Numbered from the stretch's first letter, positions 39,364-48,974 are shown. The stretch: DNA of 64,000 nucleotides from Myxococcales bacterium (GCA_009692555.1 SHYY01000009.1:1-64000), one strand, 5' to 3'. The notes: generated by a model from the letters alone, not told the origin. Numbers and translations are program-made.

Positions 39364-41232
39364 ATGGGCGGGCCTAGCCTGATGGTTTCGGCGATCTACC
39401 TCGTCGGTATGCTGCTGGTGTTCGTGGGGGAGCGCCTGATCGGCGCGGGATCGGCGCGCTGGCTGACCGCGGCGGGCGTGGCGCTGGTGGTGATCGCCGA
39501 GGCGCTGCGTGACCTCCGGCGGCGGCGCGGCGAAGAAGATCGGAAGAAGGTGGAGGGGACGCTGCTCCTGCTCCACCTGCTCGGTGTGGCGGCGCTGGCG
39601 CTGTACTTTGTACAGTCCGACCTGTCGTCGAAGCTGTTCGATCAGCCGTTCGAGCGCGGGTGGCCGCGGCTGCAGGTGGTGCTGGCGGCGCTCTGGCCGG
39701 CGCTCTGGCTCGGATCGGTGATCCCGACGATCCTGGTCGAGCTCGCCTATGCTTCGGTGGCGCGGGCGCCGAAGCTCGAGGGCGGAAGAATTCGCGACGC
39801 GATGTTCTCCGGCTTCGGGCTCGCCGGGGCGCTGGTGTTCGCGTTCTCGGTCGGCTTCGTCGCGACGTCGCGCGACAAGAAAATCGACCTCTCGTATTTC
39901 AAGACCGCCAAGCCGGGGGAGTCGACGCGCAAGCTGGCGCACACCCTCGATCAGCCGGTGCAGGTGGCGCTGTTCTTTCCGCCGGCGAACGAGGTCCACG
40001 AGGAGGTGGCGAACTACTTCGCGGACCTGGTCGCCGAGTCGAAGATGATCGAGGTCAAGGAGTATGACCACGCGGTCGACCCGGCGAAGGCGAAGGAGCT
40101 GGGCGCCTCGGGCAACGGGATCATCATCGTCGGGCGCGGGACGCGGCGGGAGCAGCTCTCGCTCGGTCTCGAGATCGAGTCGGCGCGCAGCCAGCTCGCC
40201 AACCTCGATCGCGATATCCAGAAGCGGCTCCTGCAGGTGGCGCGGCCGCAGCGGAAGGTCTACCTCACCGTCGGACACGGGGAGCGATCGGGCGAGCCGG
40301 CGAACGACACCGACAAGCGCGCCACGCTGCGCGACACGAAGGATCTGATGTACCAGCAGGGCTACCAGGTGAGCAACCTGGGTGCGGGCGACGGGCTCGC
40401 CACCGACGTGCCGACCGATGCGGCGGTGGTGCTCGTGATCGGCCCGCAGAAGCCGCTCCTGGCCGAGGAGGCGGCGGCCCTCGGGCGCTATGTCGAGCGC
40501 GGTGGGCGACTGATGGTGGCGCTCGATCCGGACGCGGGGCCGGCGGCGGGGATGGATTTCAAGGAGCTGCTCGGTCCGCTCGGCCTTTCGTACACGCCGG
40601 TGGGGCTGGCCAACGATCAGGTCTACGCGCGGAAGGGCTACCAGCAGAGCGATCGGGCGAACATCGTCACCGGTTCGTTTTCGTCGCACCCGTCGGTGAC
40701 GTCGCTCGGGCGGCTGGGGATGCGGGCGCCGCTGGTGCTGTTCGGCGCGGGGTCGCTCGAGGAGGCGAAGGACAAGCCGAGGAACGTGTCGGTGAACTTC
40801 ACCATCCACGCGCACACGGCGACCTGGAACGACGCGAACGGGAACTTCGCCTTCGATGCGCCCGCGGAGGTGCGGAAGGCGTGGGAGCTCGGTGCGGCGG
40901 TGGTCCGCAAGAAGCCGGAGGCGACCAAGACCAGCGAGGAGGGGCGCGCGCTGGTGCTGGCCGATTCGGACGCGATCTCCGACGGCGTGGTGATGAACCC
41001 GGGCAACGCCTACTTCCTCATCGACGGCATGAAGTGGCTGCTCGGCGAGGAGGCGATCACCGGCGAGATCTCGAGCGAGGCCGATGTGCCGGTCGCGCAC
41101 ACCAAGAAGCAGGACGTGATCTGGTTCTACTCCACCATCTTCCTGGCCCCGGCGCTGGTGCTCGGCATCGGCTTCTTTGCCAGCCGCCGTCGAAGGCCAC
41201 GCCGGAAGGCGGGCGCGAAGGAGACCGCATGA
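39364..41232 (+). CDS. GldG-like ABC complex component
   Basis: The 622-residue protein has N-terminal transmembrane helices (AIYLVGMLLVFVGERL, LLLLHLLGVAALALYF and two more by about residue 170), a long periplasmic domain of the ABC-type uncharacterised transport/GldG family (QPVQVALFFPPANEVHEEV, YLTVGHGER, VVLVIGPQKPLLAEEAAAL) and a C-terminal helix (STIFLAPALVLGIGFFASRRRR). GldG proteins pair with GldF permeases. The C-terminus overlaps the next gene by four bases. Confidence 0.85.
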   Translation: MGGPSLMVSAIYLVGMLLVFVGERLIGAGSARWLTAAGVALVVIAEALRDLRRRRGEEDRKKVEGTLLLLHLLGVAALALYFVQSDLSSKLFDQPFERGWPRLQVVLAALWPALWLGSVIPTILVELAYASVARAPKLEGGRIRDAMFSGFGLAGALVFAFSVGFVATSRDKKIDLSYFKTAKPGESTRKLAHTLDQPVQVALFFPPANEVHEEVANYFADLVAESKMIEVKEYDHAVDPAKAKELGASGNGIIIVGRGTRREQLSLGLEIESARSQLANLDRDIQKRLLQVARPQRKVYLTVGHGERSGEPANDTDKRATLRDTKDLMYQQGYQVSNLGAGDGLATDVPTDAAVVLVIGPQKPLLAEEAAALGRYVERGGRLMVALDPDAGPAAGMDFKELLGPLGLSYTPVGLANDQVYARKGYQQSDRANIVTGSFSSHPSVTSLGRLGMRAPLVLFGAGSLEEAKDKPRNVSVNFTIHAHTATWNDANGNFAFDAPAEVRKAWELGAAVVRKKPEATKTSEEGRALVLADSDAISDGVVMNPGNAYFLIDGMKWLLGEEAITGEISSEADVPVAHTKKQDVIWFYSTIFLAPALVLGIGFFASRRRRPRRKAGAKETA

Positions 41233-42206
41233 GGGCGCGCGGCGCAGCGATCCAGGGAGGGCTGGCGACGGTCGGGCTGGTCCTGGCGTACACGACATGG
41301 CAGCGCGAGCCGGAGCGGGCACCGGGCGAGGTGGTGGTGCTGGAGGCCACCCAGAACGAGATCGCCAAGGTGCGCTACGAGGAGGGCGCGAAGTGGGTGG
41401 AGCTGGAGAAGCGCGCCGATGGCGTGTGGCTCCGCACCAGCCCGAAGGAGCCGCCGAAGACGCCCGAGCGGGAGCTACATGGCAACGAGAACGCCGACAA
41501 ATTGCTCGGGAAGTTCGCGCCCTTGCGGGCCTCGCGCGCGCTCGGGGTGATGGCCGCGGACAAGCTGAAGGAGCTCGGCCTCGATGCGCCGAAGAAGAAG
41601 CTCGAGATCACCGCGCGCGGGAGCAAGGTGGTGTTCTCGATCGGCGCGTCGCCCTACGGCGTGAGCGATCCGTATGTGAAGGACGAGCGGGACGGGCGGG
41701 TGTTCGTGCTCAGCGGCTCGACGCTCTCGGACCTCGACTCGGCGGCGCTGCGGCTGGTCGATCGCACCGTCCACACCTTCCAGCCGAGCGAGTTCGACGG
41801 GCTGACGCTCACCGCGGGCGGGAAGACGCGGGAGCTGGTGCAGACCAACCCGGAGAACGTGCTGGCGGCCAAGCTGGCGTCGAAGAAGACGCCCGACAAG
41901 CCGGATGACCTCGCGCGCAACTGGCACGACAAGGTGTGGCGGATGGTGGTGGTCGATGTGCTCGGCAAGGGCGAGGTTCCGGCGGCGGGCGCACCGTCGG
42001 TGGCGGCGCGGATCGAGTACACCTTGCACGGCAAGTCGCGCGGCTTCGTGGAGCTCGGGAAGACCACCGTGGCCGTCCTGCCGGGGGCCCCGGGATCGGG
42101 GACCGAGGTCTACTTGCGGACCGAGCACACCGCGGGCTGGGTGAAGGTCCCGGCGACGGCGGAGGAGATCTTGAAGGAAGCGGAGAAGGTCGCGGCCACG
42201 GAGTAG
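41229..42206 (+). CDS. DUF4340 domain protein of the GldA/F/G-like operon
   Basis: The 325-residue protein has one N-terminal helix (GGLATVGLVLAYTTW) and a periplasmic DUF4340 body: beta-rich repeats with KWVELEKRADGVWLRT, ADKLKELGLDAPKKKLEI and VFVLSGSTLSDLDSAALRLVDR. DUF4340 genes routinely follow GldG-like genes, supporting one transport or envelope machine. It begins on an ATG overlapping the previous stop. It converges on the OmpA-family gene. Confidence 0.85.
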   Translation: MRARGAAIQGGLATVGLVLAYTTWQREPERAPGEVVVLEATQNEIAKVRYEEGAKWVELEKRADGVWLRTSPKEPPKTPERELHGNENADKLLGKFAPLRASRALGVMAADKLKELGLDAPKKKLEITARGSKVVFSIGASPYGVSDPYVKDERDGRVFVLSGSTLSDLDSAALRLVDRTVHTFQPSEFDGLTLTAGGKTRELVQTNPENVLAAKLASKKTPDKPDDLARNWHDKVWRMVVVDVLGKGEVPAAGAPSVAARIEYTLHGKSRGFVELGKTTVAVLPGAPGSGTEVYLRTEHTAGWVKVPATAEEILKEAEKVAATE

Positions 42207-42247
42207 CGGTCGGGGTAAAGGCGGGCTAACGGTGGGCCAACGGGGGG

Positions 42248-43258
42248 CTACCGGCCTTTCCACTCGGTGGTGGTGCTCGCGCCCGCCTGGTCGGCGGTGA
42301 GGACGTAGTCGACCCGGCGATTGGCGCGCTCATCGGTTTCGTCGGGCGTCTTCACCCTCGGGCGATCTTCGCCGTGGCCCTCGCCGGAGACCGGGATCGG
42401 CAGCCCTTTCTTCTTGAAGTAGAGGGCGATCGCGGTGGCGCGCTCCGACGAGAGGCGCTGATTTTTTTCCTTGGTCCCGAGGGTGTCGGTGTGGCCCTGG
42501 ACCAGCAGCCGGCAGCGCACGAAGCGCTTCGCCTTGTCGGACGTGGCGACGATCCGGCGGTAGGCCTCGTCGAGCTTGGCGCGCTCGGAGTCCTCGATCA
42601 CCGCGCTCCCGCTGGCGAAGTTGACCTCGTCGTGCGGGATCTCCACGCGCAGGGACGTGAACAGCCCGTTGGAGGCGAAGCCATCCACGTCGGTGACGCG
42701 GAGCTTGAAGCGGGTGACCTCGGTGCTTTGCACGTTCCACCCGACCTGGAGGCGCGCCTCCGGGAGGGCGCCCTCGAAGCTGGCCGTGACGTGATCGATC
42801 GTCTTGCCGTTCTCGTCGATCACCGTGAGGTCGGCGTTTTTCGCGGAGCGCGAGAGCGAAAAGTCGAGGAGGTTCTTTTCGAGGTCGAACTTCGCCAGGG
42901 TGATCTTCGGCTCGGCGACCACCACCGTCTCGAAGGTGAGGTCGCTCTGCCACGACTCGCCGCTCTCCATCGCCACCTTGAGCGTGCCCTGGTAGTGCGA
43001 GCGGCCCGGCGCGCCGTCGCCGATCGGGAAGGCGAACGACTGGCCACCGCGCAGGCCGGGGTGGCGCCCGAGGGCCGTGCCGCCCTCCGCGCGGGTGAGC
43101 GTGAGCTCGAGGTCGGACACGCGGATCACCGCGCTCACGGTGAGCGTCGGCCTCTTCCCGGCGGGGACCTGGTTCTGGACCTTGATCATCACCGGCTGCG
43201 CGGCGGCGCGGGACGGCGCGTGGGCGAACAGGGCAGCGAGGAGGGCGGCGCGGATCAT
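42248..43258 (-). CDS. OmpA-family peptidoglycan-binding protein
   Basis: The 336-residue protein has a signal peptide (residues 1-20), a beta-rich N-terminal region with a KVQNQVPAGKRPTLTVSA start, and a C-terminal OmpA-like domain (about 220-325): VNFASGSAVIEDSERAKL, LLVQGHTDTLGTKEKNQRLS, RATAIALYFKKKGLP and DERANRRVDYVLT. The Asp and Arg that bind diaminopimelate are present. It probably anchors the envelope to peptidoglycan. It is convergent with the Gld-like operon and divergent from the RHH-like gene at 43565. Confidence 0.88.
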   Translation of the reverse strand: MIRAALLAALFAHAPSRAAAQPVMIKVQNQVPAGKRPTLTVSAVIRVSDLELTLTRAEGGTALGRHPGLRGGQSFAFPIGDGAPGRSHYQGTLKVAMESGESWQSDLTFETVVVAEPKITLAKFDLEKNLLDFSLSRSAKNADLTVIDENGKTIDHVTASFEGALPEARLQVGWNVQSTEVTRFKLRVTDVDGFASNGLFTSLRVEIPHDEVNFASGSAVIEDSERAKLDEAYRRIVATSDKAKRFVRCRLLVQGHTDTLGTKEKNQRLSSERATAIALYFKKKGLPIPVSGEGHGEDRPRVKTPDETDERANRRVDYVLTADQAGASTTTEWKGR

Positions 43259-43564
43259 CGAGCGGAAGGATAGCGCCGATCTGCGGGGAGGGCCGTCGCG
43301 CGAGCAGAGAGGATTTCGACCGGATTCACAGGTGATCGAAATTGATCGGCTTTTCGCTCATTCGGCGCGATCGGAATGGGTGATTCCGGGACGCGCGGAG
43401 GATCGCTGCTCAGCGATGGAGATGTAGGGGAAAATGCGATCGTTCGGATAAAACATTGACTCTTCGTTTTTTCGCTTGACGAACGATCGACCGAAGATCA
43501 GATTCCGACTGTTCGCGGCGGTGACCTCGGCTGGCAGCAGCGCCCTCGTCCAAGGAGCGATTGA
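43259..43564. other. 306-bp divergent intergenic region with an inverted repeat
   Basis: No gene seen. It contains an AT-richer stretch (about 43425-43480), and a 10-bp inverted repeat CGATCGTTCG (43437-43446) with CGAACGATCG (43480-43489) that brackets it. This is a candidate operator for the ribbon-helix-helix-like gene downstream, or for the OmpA gene, or both. Confidence 0.65.
43437..43489. promoter_or_regulatory. Inverted repeat, candidate operator
   Basis: Exact 10-bp arms CGATCGTTCG and CGAACGATCG, 33 bases apart, enclose a TTGACT hexamer and T-rich stretch about 80-110 bases before the 43565 start. RHH regulators often autoregulate through such sites; the link is inference. Confidence 0.5.
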
Positions 43565-44050
43565 ATGTCCAAGAAGCAGACCCGGCGGTCGATCTCGGTG
43601 CGCGGCACGACCTACGTCCGCTTGAAGAGCTACTGCGAGGCGGCCTCGCTCTCGATGAGCGATTTCGTGGAGCAGCGGATCGCGAAGTACCTCGAAGGCC
43701 AGCCTGGTGCCGTCGCTCCGGCCCGGCCGCTCCTGAGTCGCGCCGAGGCGCGCCCGGTGGCCGCCAAGCCTGCGCCGGCGCGCGTGGCGATCGCCCGGAG
43801 CGAGCGCACCTCGACGCCGATCCGATCGGAGGCGCCCGCCGCTCGCGTGGCCCCTGTCGTTTCCAGGAGCGCCGTGACGCTGAAGAAGCCGGCGATCGCC
43901 GCGCTCCGCGTCTCCCACCCTGCGCCGCGGCCCCCGGTGGCCCAGGAGCGCGCCGGCGGGGGGCGTCCGGCGCCGACGCCCGCCTCGCAGATCGTGAAGA
44001 AGCGGGTGTCGGGCGACGACCGCAATGACTACCGGGCGATTCGCTTCTAA
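43565..44050 (+). CDS. Small protein with an RHH-like N-terminus
   Basis: The 161-residue protein opens with TRRSISVRGTTYVRLKSYCE then ASLSMSDFVEQRIAKYL, a strand-helix-helix order resembling ribbon-helix-helix antitoxin/repressor domains (residues about 6-45). The rest is an Ala/Pro/Arg-rich, probably disordered basic tail. Gene regulation or nucleic-acid binding is plausible. No toxin is adjacent. The start is an ATG four bases after GATTGA, without a strong ribosome-binding site. It converges on the amidohydrolase gene. Confidence 0.65.
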   Translation: MSKKQTRRSISVRGTTYVRLKSYCEAASLSMSDFVEQRIAKYLEGQPGAVAPARPLLSRAEARPVAAKPAPARVAIARSERTSTPIRSEAPAARVAPVVSRSAVTLKKPAIAALRVSHPAPRPPVAQERAGGGRPAPTPASQIVKKRVSGDDRNDYRAIRF

Positions 44051-44061
44051 CTCGCCTCGCG

Positions 44062-45399
44062 CTAGCCGAGGCGGGTCCGGGAAGCCACCCGCCTGGCCTC
44101 GTCCGTTCCCCGCGCCAGCACCTCGGGAAGATCCAGCCCGGTCGCGTCGGTGAGACGGCGGTCGCGAAGCAGCGCGCGGCCGTCGACGATCACGTCACGC
44201 ACGTCGGACGATCGGGCGGCATAGACCAGCGTCGACGTCGGGTCATGCATGGGCACGAGGTGGGCAGCCTGCAGGTCGACCACGATCAGGTCGCCGCGCT
44301 TTCCGGCCTCGAGCGAGCCGATCTCCGCCTCGAGGCCGAGCGCGCGTGCGCCACCGAGCGTGGCCAGCTCGAGCGCGGTGGAGGCGCCGATCGCTCGCGC
44401 CCCGGCGCGGTGCTTGTGCAGGAGCGCGGCGAGGCGGAGCTCGAGGAAGGCGTCGAGATTGTTGTTGCACGGCGCACCGTCGGCGCCGAGCGCCACCGAG
44501 ACGCCGGCCGCGAGCAGCTCCGGCACCGGGGCGATCCCCGAGGCGAGCTTCAGGTTCGACGACGGACAGTGCACGACGTGGGTGCCGTGGGCGGCGAGCA
44601 GGCCGCGCTCCTCGTCGGTGACGTGGACGCAGTGGGCGAGGGTGACGCGGGCTCCGCCGAGGCCGATCCGGTCGAGCCAGGCGATGTTGTCGGCGCCGAA
44701 GCGGGCGCGCACCAGCGCCACCTCCGCCACCTGCTCGGAGGCGTGGGTGTGGACGCGCGCGCCGGCGCGGCAGCGAGCGGCGGTCTCGTCGAGCAGCTCG
44801 TCGGAGCAGGAGAGGACGAAGCGCGGCGCGTAGGCGTAGCCGAGCCGTCCGCCGTGCGCCTGTGAGCCGCTCCAGCGACGGGCGAGCGCGTCCGACTCGT
44901 CGAGCGCGGCGCGGGTCGACTCGCGCAGGCCGGAAGGCACGCCCTCGCCGTGATCCATCATCGCCTTGCCGCAAACCGCGCGCAGCCCGGAGCGGCCGAT
45001 CTCGTCGGCCAGCGCGTCGGTCTCGTGGACCGTCCCCATATCGAGGATCGCCGTGGTGCCGCCGCGGATCAGCTCGGCGCACGCGACGCGCACGCAGGCG
45101 CGCATCGCCCGCTCGTCGAGCGCCGCCTCGTAGGGCCACACGCGCTCGCGCAGCCACTCGAGCAGCGGGAGGTCATCGGCCGCGCCGCGACAGAGCGTCT
45201 GGCAGACATGGACGTGCGCCTGCACCAGCCCCGGAGCGACCAGGCACCCGCCGGCATCAACAACCGTCTCGACGCGGAAGCCCTCGGGGGGCGGCCCACC
45301 GACGGCGAGGATCCGCCCGGCTGCGATGTACACCGACCCCTCGATCACCCGCCGCGCGGGGTCCATCGTGACCACCGTGCCACCGCGCACCTCGATCAT
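44062..45399 (-). CDS. Amidohydrolase, nucleoside/base deaminase-like
   Basis: The 445-residue TIM-barrel amidohydrolase has HVHV (first metal pair), HTHASE, HCVHVTDEE and GADGAPCNNNLD (catalytic Asp), matching the MtaD/S-adenosylhomocysteine deaminase and related deaminase group. It is the last gene of the nucleoside-salvage operon, starting 9 bases after cdd. That context favours a purine-type deaminase (for example adenosine, methylthioadenosine, or guanine); cdd already covers cytidine. The precise substrate is not fixed by the sequence. Confidence 0.82.
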   Translation of the reverse strand: MIEVRGGTVVTMDPARRVIEGSVYIAAGRILAVGGPPPEGFRVETVVDAGGCLVAPGLVQAHVHVCQTLCRGAADDLPLLEWLRERVWPYEAALDERAMRACVRVACAELIRGGTTAILDMGTVHETDALADEIGRSGLRAVCGKAMMDHGEGVPSGLRESTRAALDESDALARRWSGSQAHGGRLGYAYAPRFVLSCSDELLDETAARCRAGARVHTHASEQVAEVALVRARFGADNIAWLDRIGLGGARVTLAHCVHVTDEERGLLAAHGTHVVHCPSSNLKLASGIAPVPELLAAGVSVALGADGAPCNNNLDAFLELRLAALLHKHRAGARAIGASTALELATLGGARALGLEAEIGSLEAGKRGDLIVVDLQAAHLVPMHDPTSTLVYAARSSDVRDVIVDGRALLRDRRLTDATGLDLPEVLARGTDEARRVASRTRLG

Positions 45400-45408
45400 T
45401 TCATGCCC

Positions 45409-45804
45409 TCACGGGAGGGCGTCGCCGCGGAAGGCGCGCGGGAGGAGCTCGTCGATGGTGGCGTGGGCGACCTCCCCGCGATCGTTGACCATCGTGATCG
45501 CGAGGTCGCGCGAGAACTCGGCCAGCGTCTGGCGGCACATCCCGCACGGGCCGGCGGGCGGCGAGGAGGCGGTGGCGACGGCGATCGCGGCGATGTCGCG
45601 CGCGCCGGCCAGCACCGCGGCGATCACCGCGCCGCGCTCGGCGCACACCGAGAGGCCGTAGGAGGCGTTCTCGACGTTGGCCCCGGTGAAGACGCGCCCG
45701 TCGCGGGTGCGCAGCGCGGCGCCCACCTGGTAGCCCGAGTAGGGAGCGTAGGCGAGGGCACGCGCCACGAGGGCGAGGCGGATCAGCTCCTCGTCGCGGG
45801 TCAC
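45409..45804 (-). CDS. cdd: Cytidine deaminase
   Basis: The 131-residue zinc enzyme converts (deoxy)cytidine to (deoxy)uridine. Motifs are SGYQVGAAL, the NVENASYGLSVCAERGAV block (Cys-Ala-Glu with catalytic Glu) and PCGMCRQTLAEF (two zinc Cys). The homotetrameric short form has exactly this three-Cys arrangement and length. It starts at a GTG that overlaps the punA stop (GTGA) and ends 9 bases before the amidohydrolase gene. Confidence 0.95.
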   Translation of the reverse strand: MTRDEELIRLALVARALAYAPYSGYQVGAALRTRDGRVFTGANVENASYGLSVCAERGAVIAAVLAGARDIAAIAVATASSPPAGPCGMCRQTLAEFSRDLAITMVNDRGEVAHATIDELLPRAFRGDALP

Positions 45805-46658
45805 GTCGAAGGCTCCCGCGCGCCGAGGGCAAGGATGTGGGCGAGGATGCGATCGAGGAGCGCGATGAAGGTCTCGCGCACCCGGCCGGCGGTCTCGGTG
45901 ACCTCGGCGTGGGAGAGCTTCTGGTTGGTGATCCCCGCGGCGAGGTTGGTGACGCAGGAGAGGCCGAGGACGCGGGCCCCCATGTGGCGCGCGGCGATCA
46001 CCTCCGGCGCGGTCGACATGCCGGCGAGATCGGCGCCCAGTGCGCGCAGCATCCGCACCTCGGCGGGGGTCTCGTAGGCCGGTCCGGGCGAGCAGGCGTA
46101 GACGCCCTCGCGGAGGGTCAGGCCGAGCTCGTTGCCGGCGCGCGCGGCGATCGCCCGGAGCGCGAGGTCGTAGGCGTCGCTCATGTCGGGGAAGCGCGGG
46201 CCGACGGCGGGGTCGTTCTCGCCACGCAGCGGCGAGTCGGCGAGGAGGTTCAGGTGATCGGAGAGGATCACCAGGTCGCCCGGGCGGAGCGCGTGATCGA
46301 TCCCGCCGGCGGCGTTGGTGATGATCAGCGTGTTGCAGCCCGCGGCGCAAAGCGCGCGCACCGGCCACACCACCGTCGCGAGATCGTGTCCCTCGTAGAA
46401 GTGCACCCGCCCCTGCATCGCCAGCACCTCGATCCCCGAGGCGTGTCCATGGACCAGGTTCCCGGCGTGCCCCTCGACCTTCGAGGAGGGAAAGCCCGGC
46501 AGCTCCCCGTAGGGGATCACCGTCCGCCCTGCCAGCCGATCGGCGTAGCCGCCGAGGCCCGAGCCGAGCACCAGCCCCACCTTCGGGGCCGCGCCGGCGG
46601 GGAGCCGCGCGCGGATTTGCTGCGCCGCAGCATCAAGCGCCTGCCGGAGTGGACTCAT
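45801..46658 (-). CDS. punA: Purine nucleoside phosphorylase
   Basis: The 285-residue enzyme phosphorolyses (deoxy)inosine and (deoxy)guanosine to base and (deoxy)ribose-1-phosphate. It is the trimeric PNP-I type: LVLGSGLGGYADRL, SKVEGHAGNLVHG, LAMQGRVHFYEGHDL, TNAAGGIDHALRPGDLV and LGLSCVTNLAAGI. The gene overlaps deoA (ATGA) and cdd (GTGA), so it is translationally coupled on both sides. A deoD symbol would fit the hexameric type, which this is not. Confidence 0.93.
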   Translation of the reverse strand: MSPLRQALDAAAQQIRARLPAGAAPKVGLVLGSGLGGYADRLAGRTVIPYGELPGFPSSKVEGHAGNLVHGHASGIEVLAMQGRVHFYEGHDLATVVWPVRALCAAGCNTLIITNAAGGIDHALRPGDLVILSDHLNLLADSPLRGENDPAVGPRFPDMSDAYDLALRAIAARAGNELGLTLREGVYACSPGPAYETPAEVRMLRALGADLAGMSTAPEVIAARHMGARVLGLSCVTNLAAGITNQKLSHAEVTETAGRVRETFIALLDRILAHILALGAREPST

Positions 46659-47965
46659 CGCATCACCTCGATCACCAGGGGTCTGGTCGCCTTGGGAGCC
46701 GCCGGCTCGTCGCTGATCCGGTATGCGCGTTCGATCCGTCGCCGGGCCTCGTCCAGCCCGCGTCCGTCCCGATGGTGCAGTGCAACAACGGGCTCGCCGC
46801 GACCGACCGGCTCGCCGACCTTGCGCAGGAGCTCCAGGCCCACCGCGGGATCCACCGCGTCCTCCTTGCGGAGGCGTCCCGCGCCGAGGGCGAGCGCGGC
46901 GAGGCCCACCTCGTCGGCCTTGATCGCCGCCACCGTCCCGGCGCGCGGCGCCACCACCACCGAGGCGGTCGCCACCGTCGGCAGCTTCTGCTCCAGGATC
47001 GCCCTCGGATCGCCGCCCTGGGCCGCGACGATCTCGGCCAGCTTGGCGAGCCCCGCGCCGCTCTCGATCGCGCCGATCATCTTCGCCCGCCCTGCCGCCT
47101 CGTCCGCCGCCACGCCGCCGAGGACCAGCATCTCCGCGCCGAGGGCGAGGGTCAGCTCGCGGACATCCGGCGAGCCCATCCCGGTGAGGGTGAGGATCGC
47201 CTCTTGCACCTCGATCGCGTTGCCGACGCGCCGGCCGAGCGGCTGGTCCATGTCGGTGAGAAACGCCGTCACCCGCTTGCCCGCGCCGCGCCCGATCGCT
47301 ACCAGGGTCTTCGCCAGCGTGCGCGCCTGCTCGAGCGTCTTCATGAAGGCCCCCGAGCCGACCTTCACGTCGAGCACCAGCGCATCGATCCCCTCGGCGA
47401 GCTTCTTCGAGAGGATCGACGAGGCGATCAGTGGCACCGATTCGACCGTTCCGGTGACGTCGCGGAGCGCGTAGAGCTTGCGGTCGGCCGGCGCGAGGCG
47501 CTCGGTCTGTCCGCAAAGCGCGCACCCGACGGTGGCGAGCTGCGAACGGAACTTCTCGATGGTGAGGTTGACGCTGAAGCCGGGGATCGCCTCCAGCTTG
47601 TCGAGGGTGCCGCCGGTGTGGCCGAGCCCGCGTCCGGAGATCATCGGCACCGGCACGCCGCAGGCAGCGACGAGCGGGGCGAGGGCGATCGAGATCATGT
47701 CCCCCACCCCGCCGGTGGAGTGCTTGTCGACCTTGATCCCCGGGATCTCCGAGAGATCGAGCACGTCGCCGGAGTGGAGCATCGCCAAGGTCCAGGCGTC
47801 GAGCTCCCGGTCGTCGAGCCCGCGGAAGTAGACCGCCATCAGCAGCGCCGCGGCCTGGTAGTCGGGCAGCGTCCCGTCGGTGTAGGCGGCGATCAGGGCC
47901 CGGATGTCGTCCGGGGCGAGCGCCCCGCCGTCGCGCTTCTGGCGGATCAGCTCGGCGACGTTCAT
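46655..47965 (-). CDS. deoA: Thymidine/pyrimidine-nucleoside phosphorylase
   Basis: The 436-residue protein matches the family of anthranilate phosphoribosyltransferase-like fold: IKVDKHSTGGVGD (phosphate-binding), GRGLGHTGGTLDKLEAIPGF, VTGTVESVPLIASSILSKK and the C-terminal barrel-sandwich domain. It phosphorolyses (deoxy)thymidine/(deoxy)uridine to base and sugar-1-phosphate. The start ATG abuts the deoC stop. Whether it is thymidine-specific (deoA) or broad (pdp) is not certain. Confidence 0.93.
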   Translation of the reverse strand: MNVAELIRQKRDGGALAPDDIRALIAAYTDGTLPDYQAAALLMAVYFRGLDDRELDAWTLAMLHSGDVLDLSEIPGIKVDKHSTGGVGDMISIALAPLVAACGVPVPMISGRGLGHTGGTLDKLEAIPGFSVNLTIEKFRSQLATVGCALCGQTERLAPADRKLYALRDVTGTVESVPLIASSILSKKLAEGIDALVLDVKVGSGAFMKTLEQARTLAKTLVAIGRGAGKRVTAFLTDMDQPLGRRVGNAIEVQEAILTLTGMGSPDVRELTLALGAEMLVLGGVAADEAAGRAKMIGAIESGAGLAKLAEIVAAQGGDPRAILEQKLPTVATASVVVAPRAGTVAAIKADEVGLAALALGAGRLRKEDAVDPAVGLELLRKVGEPVGRGEPVVALHHRDGRGLDEARRRIERAYRISDEPAAPKATRPLVIEVMR

Positions 47966-48919
47966 TCAGTACGCGCCGGGCTTGCTCTTGCCCTTTGCTT
48001 CGGGTTCCTTCTTGGCGGTGCCGGTGACGATCGCCACCGACGCCGAGGCGCCGAGCCGGCTGGCTCCCGCGGCGCGCATCTTTTCGGCGTCCTCCTTGGT
48101 GCGCACGCCGCCCGAGGCCTTGACTCCGAGCTCGTTGCCGACCAGACGGCGCATCATCGCGATGTCCTCGACCGTGGCGCCCCCTGGACCGAAGCCGGTG
48201 GAGGTCTTCACGAAGTGGGCGCCTGCGACCTTCGAGAGCGAGACCGCGATCACCTTCTCCTCGTCGCTGAGTAGGCCGGTTTCCAGAATGACCTTCACCC
48301 TGGCCGGGCGTGCCGCCTCGACGACCTTGCGGATGTCATCGGCCACCAGGGCGAAGTCGCGCGACTTCATCGCGCCGACGTTCAGCACCATGTCGATCTC
48401 GTCGGCGCCGGCGCGGACCGCCTCGCGCGCCTCGAACGCCTTCGCGGCGGGCACCATTGCCCCGAGGGGAAACCCGACCACCGCGCACACCATCACCCCC
48501 GAGCCCCCGAGGTGGCCGCGCGCCCGCGCGACGTTGGTCGAGTTCACGCACACCGACGCGAAGTGGTACTTGCGCGCCTCTTCGCATAGCTTGCGGACGT
48601 CGTCCGCCGTCGCGTCCGCTTTGAGGAGCGTGTGATCGATCATCCCGGCGAGGGCGCTGTCGACCGGGCCGGTCTCGGGGCCGGCGCCGAGGCGGACCGC
48701 CCCTTCCGCGGCCACCGCCAGCGCCGCCCCTGGCTTGCGAACGACGCAGTGTCCGCAGCCCGAGCAGTGCGCGGGATCATCGTCGCAGGGCTGGTCTCGG
48801 AGAGCGGTGGCGAGCGCGGAGGGCAGCGGCGCGAGCACCGGCAAGGCGGCCCCACCAAGGCGCGCACGGACCCGGGAGGCGATCGCCTCCACGAGCTGAT
48901 CAAGATCGGGGTCGGCCAT
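47966..48919 (-). CDS. deoC: Deoxyribose-phosphate aldolase with a Cys-cluster N-terminal extension
   Basis: The 317-residue protein has a C-terminal DERA TIM-barrel: [45 protein letters not shown], the Schiff-base Lys in [13 protein letters not shown], and [11 protein letters not shown]. The enzyme splits deoxyribose-5-phosphate to glyceraldehyde-3-phosphate and acetaldehyde, the endpoint of the operon. A ~95-residue N-terminal extension holds [16 protein letters not shown], a four-Cys cluster that could bind zinc or an Fe-S centre. I chose the ATG at 48919. First gene of the deoC-deoA-punA-cdd-amidohydrolase operon. Confidence 0.92.
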   Translation of the reverse strand: MADPDLDQLVEAIASRVRARLGGAALPVLAPLPSALATALRDQPCDDDPAHCSGCGHCVVRKPGAALAVAAEGAVRLGAGPETGPVDSALAGMIDHTLLKADATADDVRKLCEEARKYHFASVCVNSTNVARARGHLGGSGVMVCAVVGFPLGAMVPAAKAFEAREAVRAGADEIDMVLNVGAMKSRDFALVADDIRKVVEAARPARVKVILETGLLSDEEKVIAVSLSKVAGAHFVKTSTGFGPGGATVEDIAMMRRLVGNELGVKASGGVRTKEDAEKMRAAGASRLGASASVAIVTGTAKKEPEAKGKSKPGAY

Positions 48920-48974
48920 GGAAAGTGGATGAATACCAATTGGTTCGGAGGGCGTCAACCGAAAGGAGGGCGGC

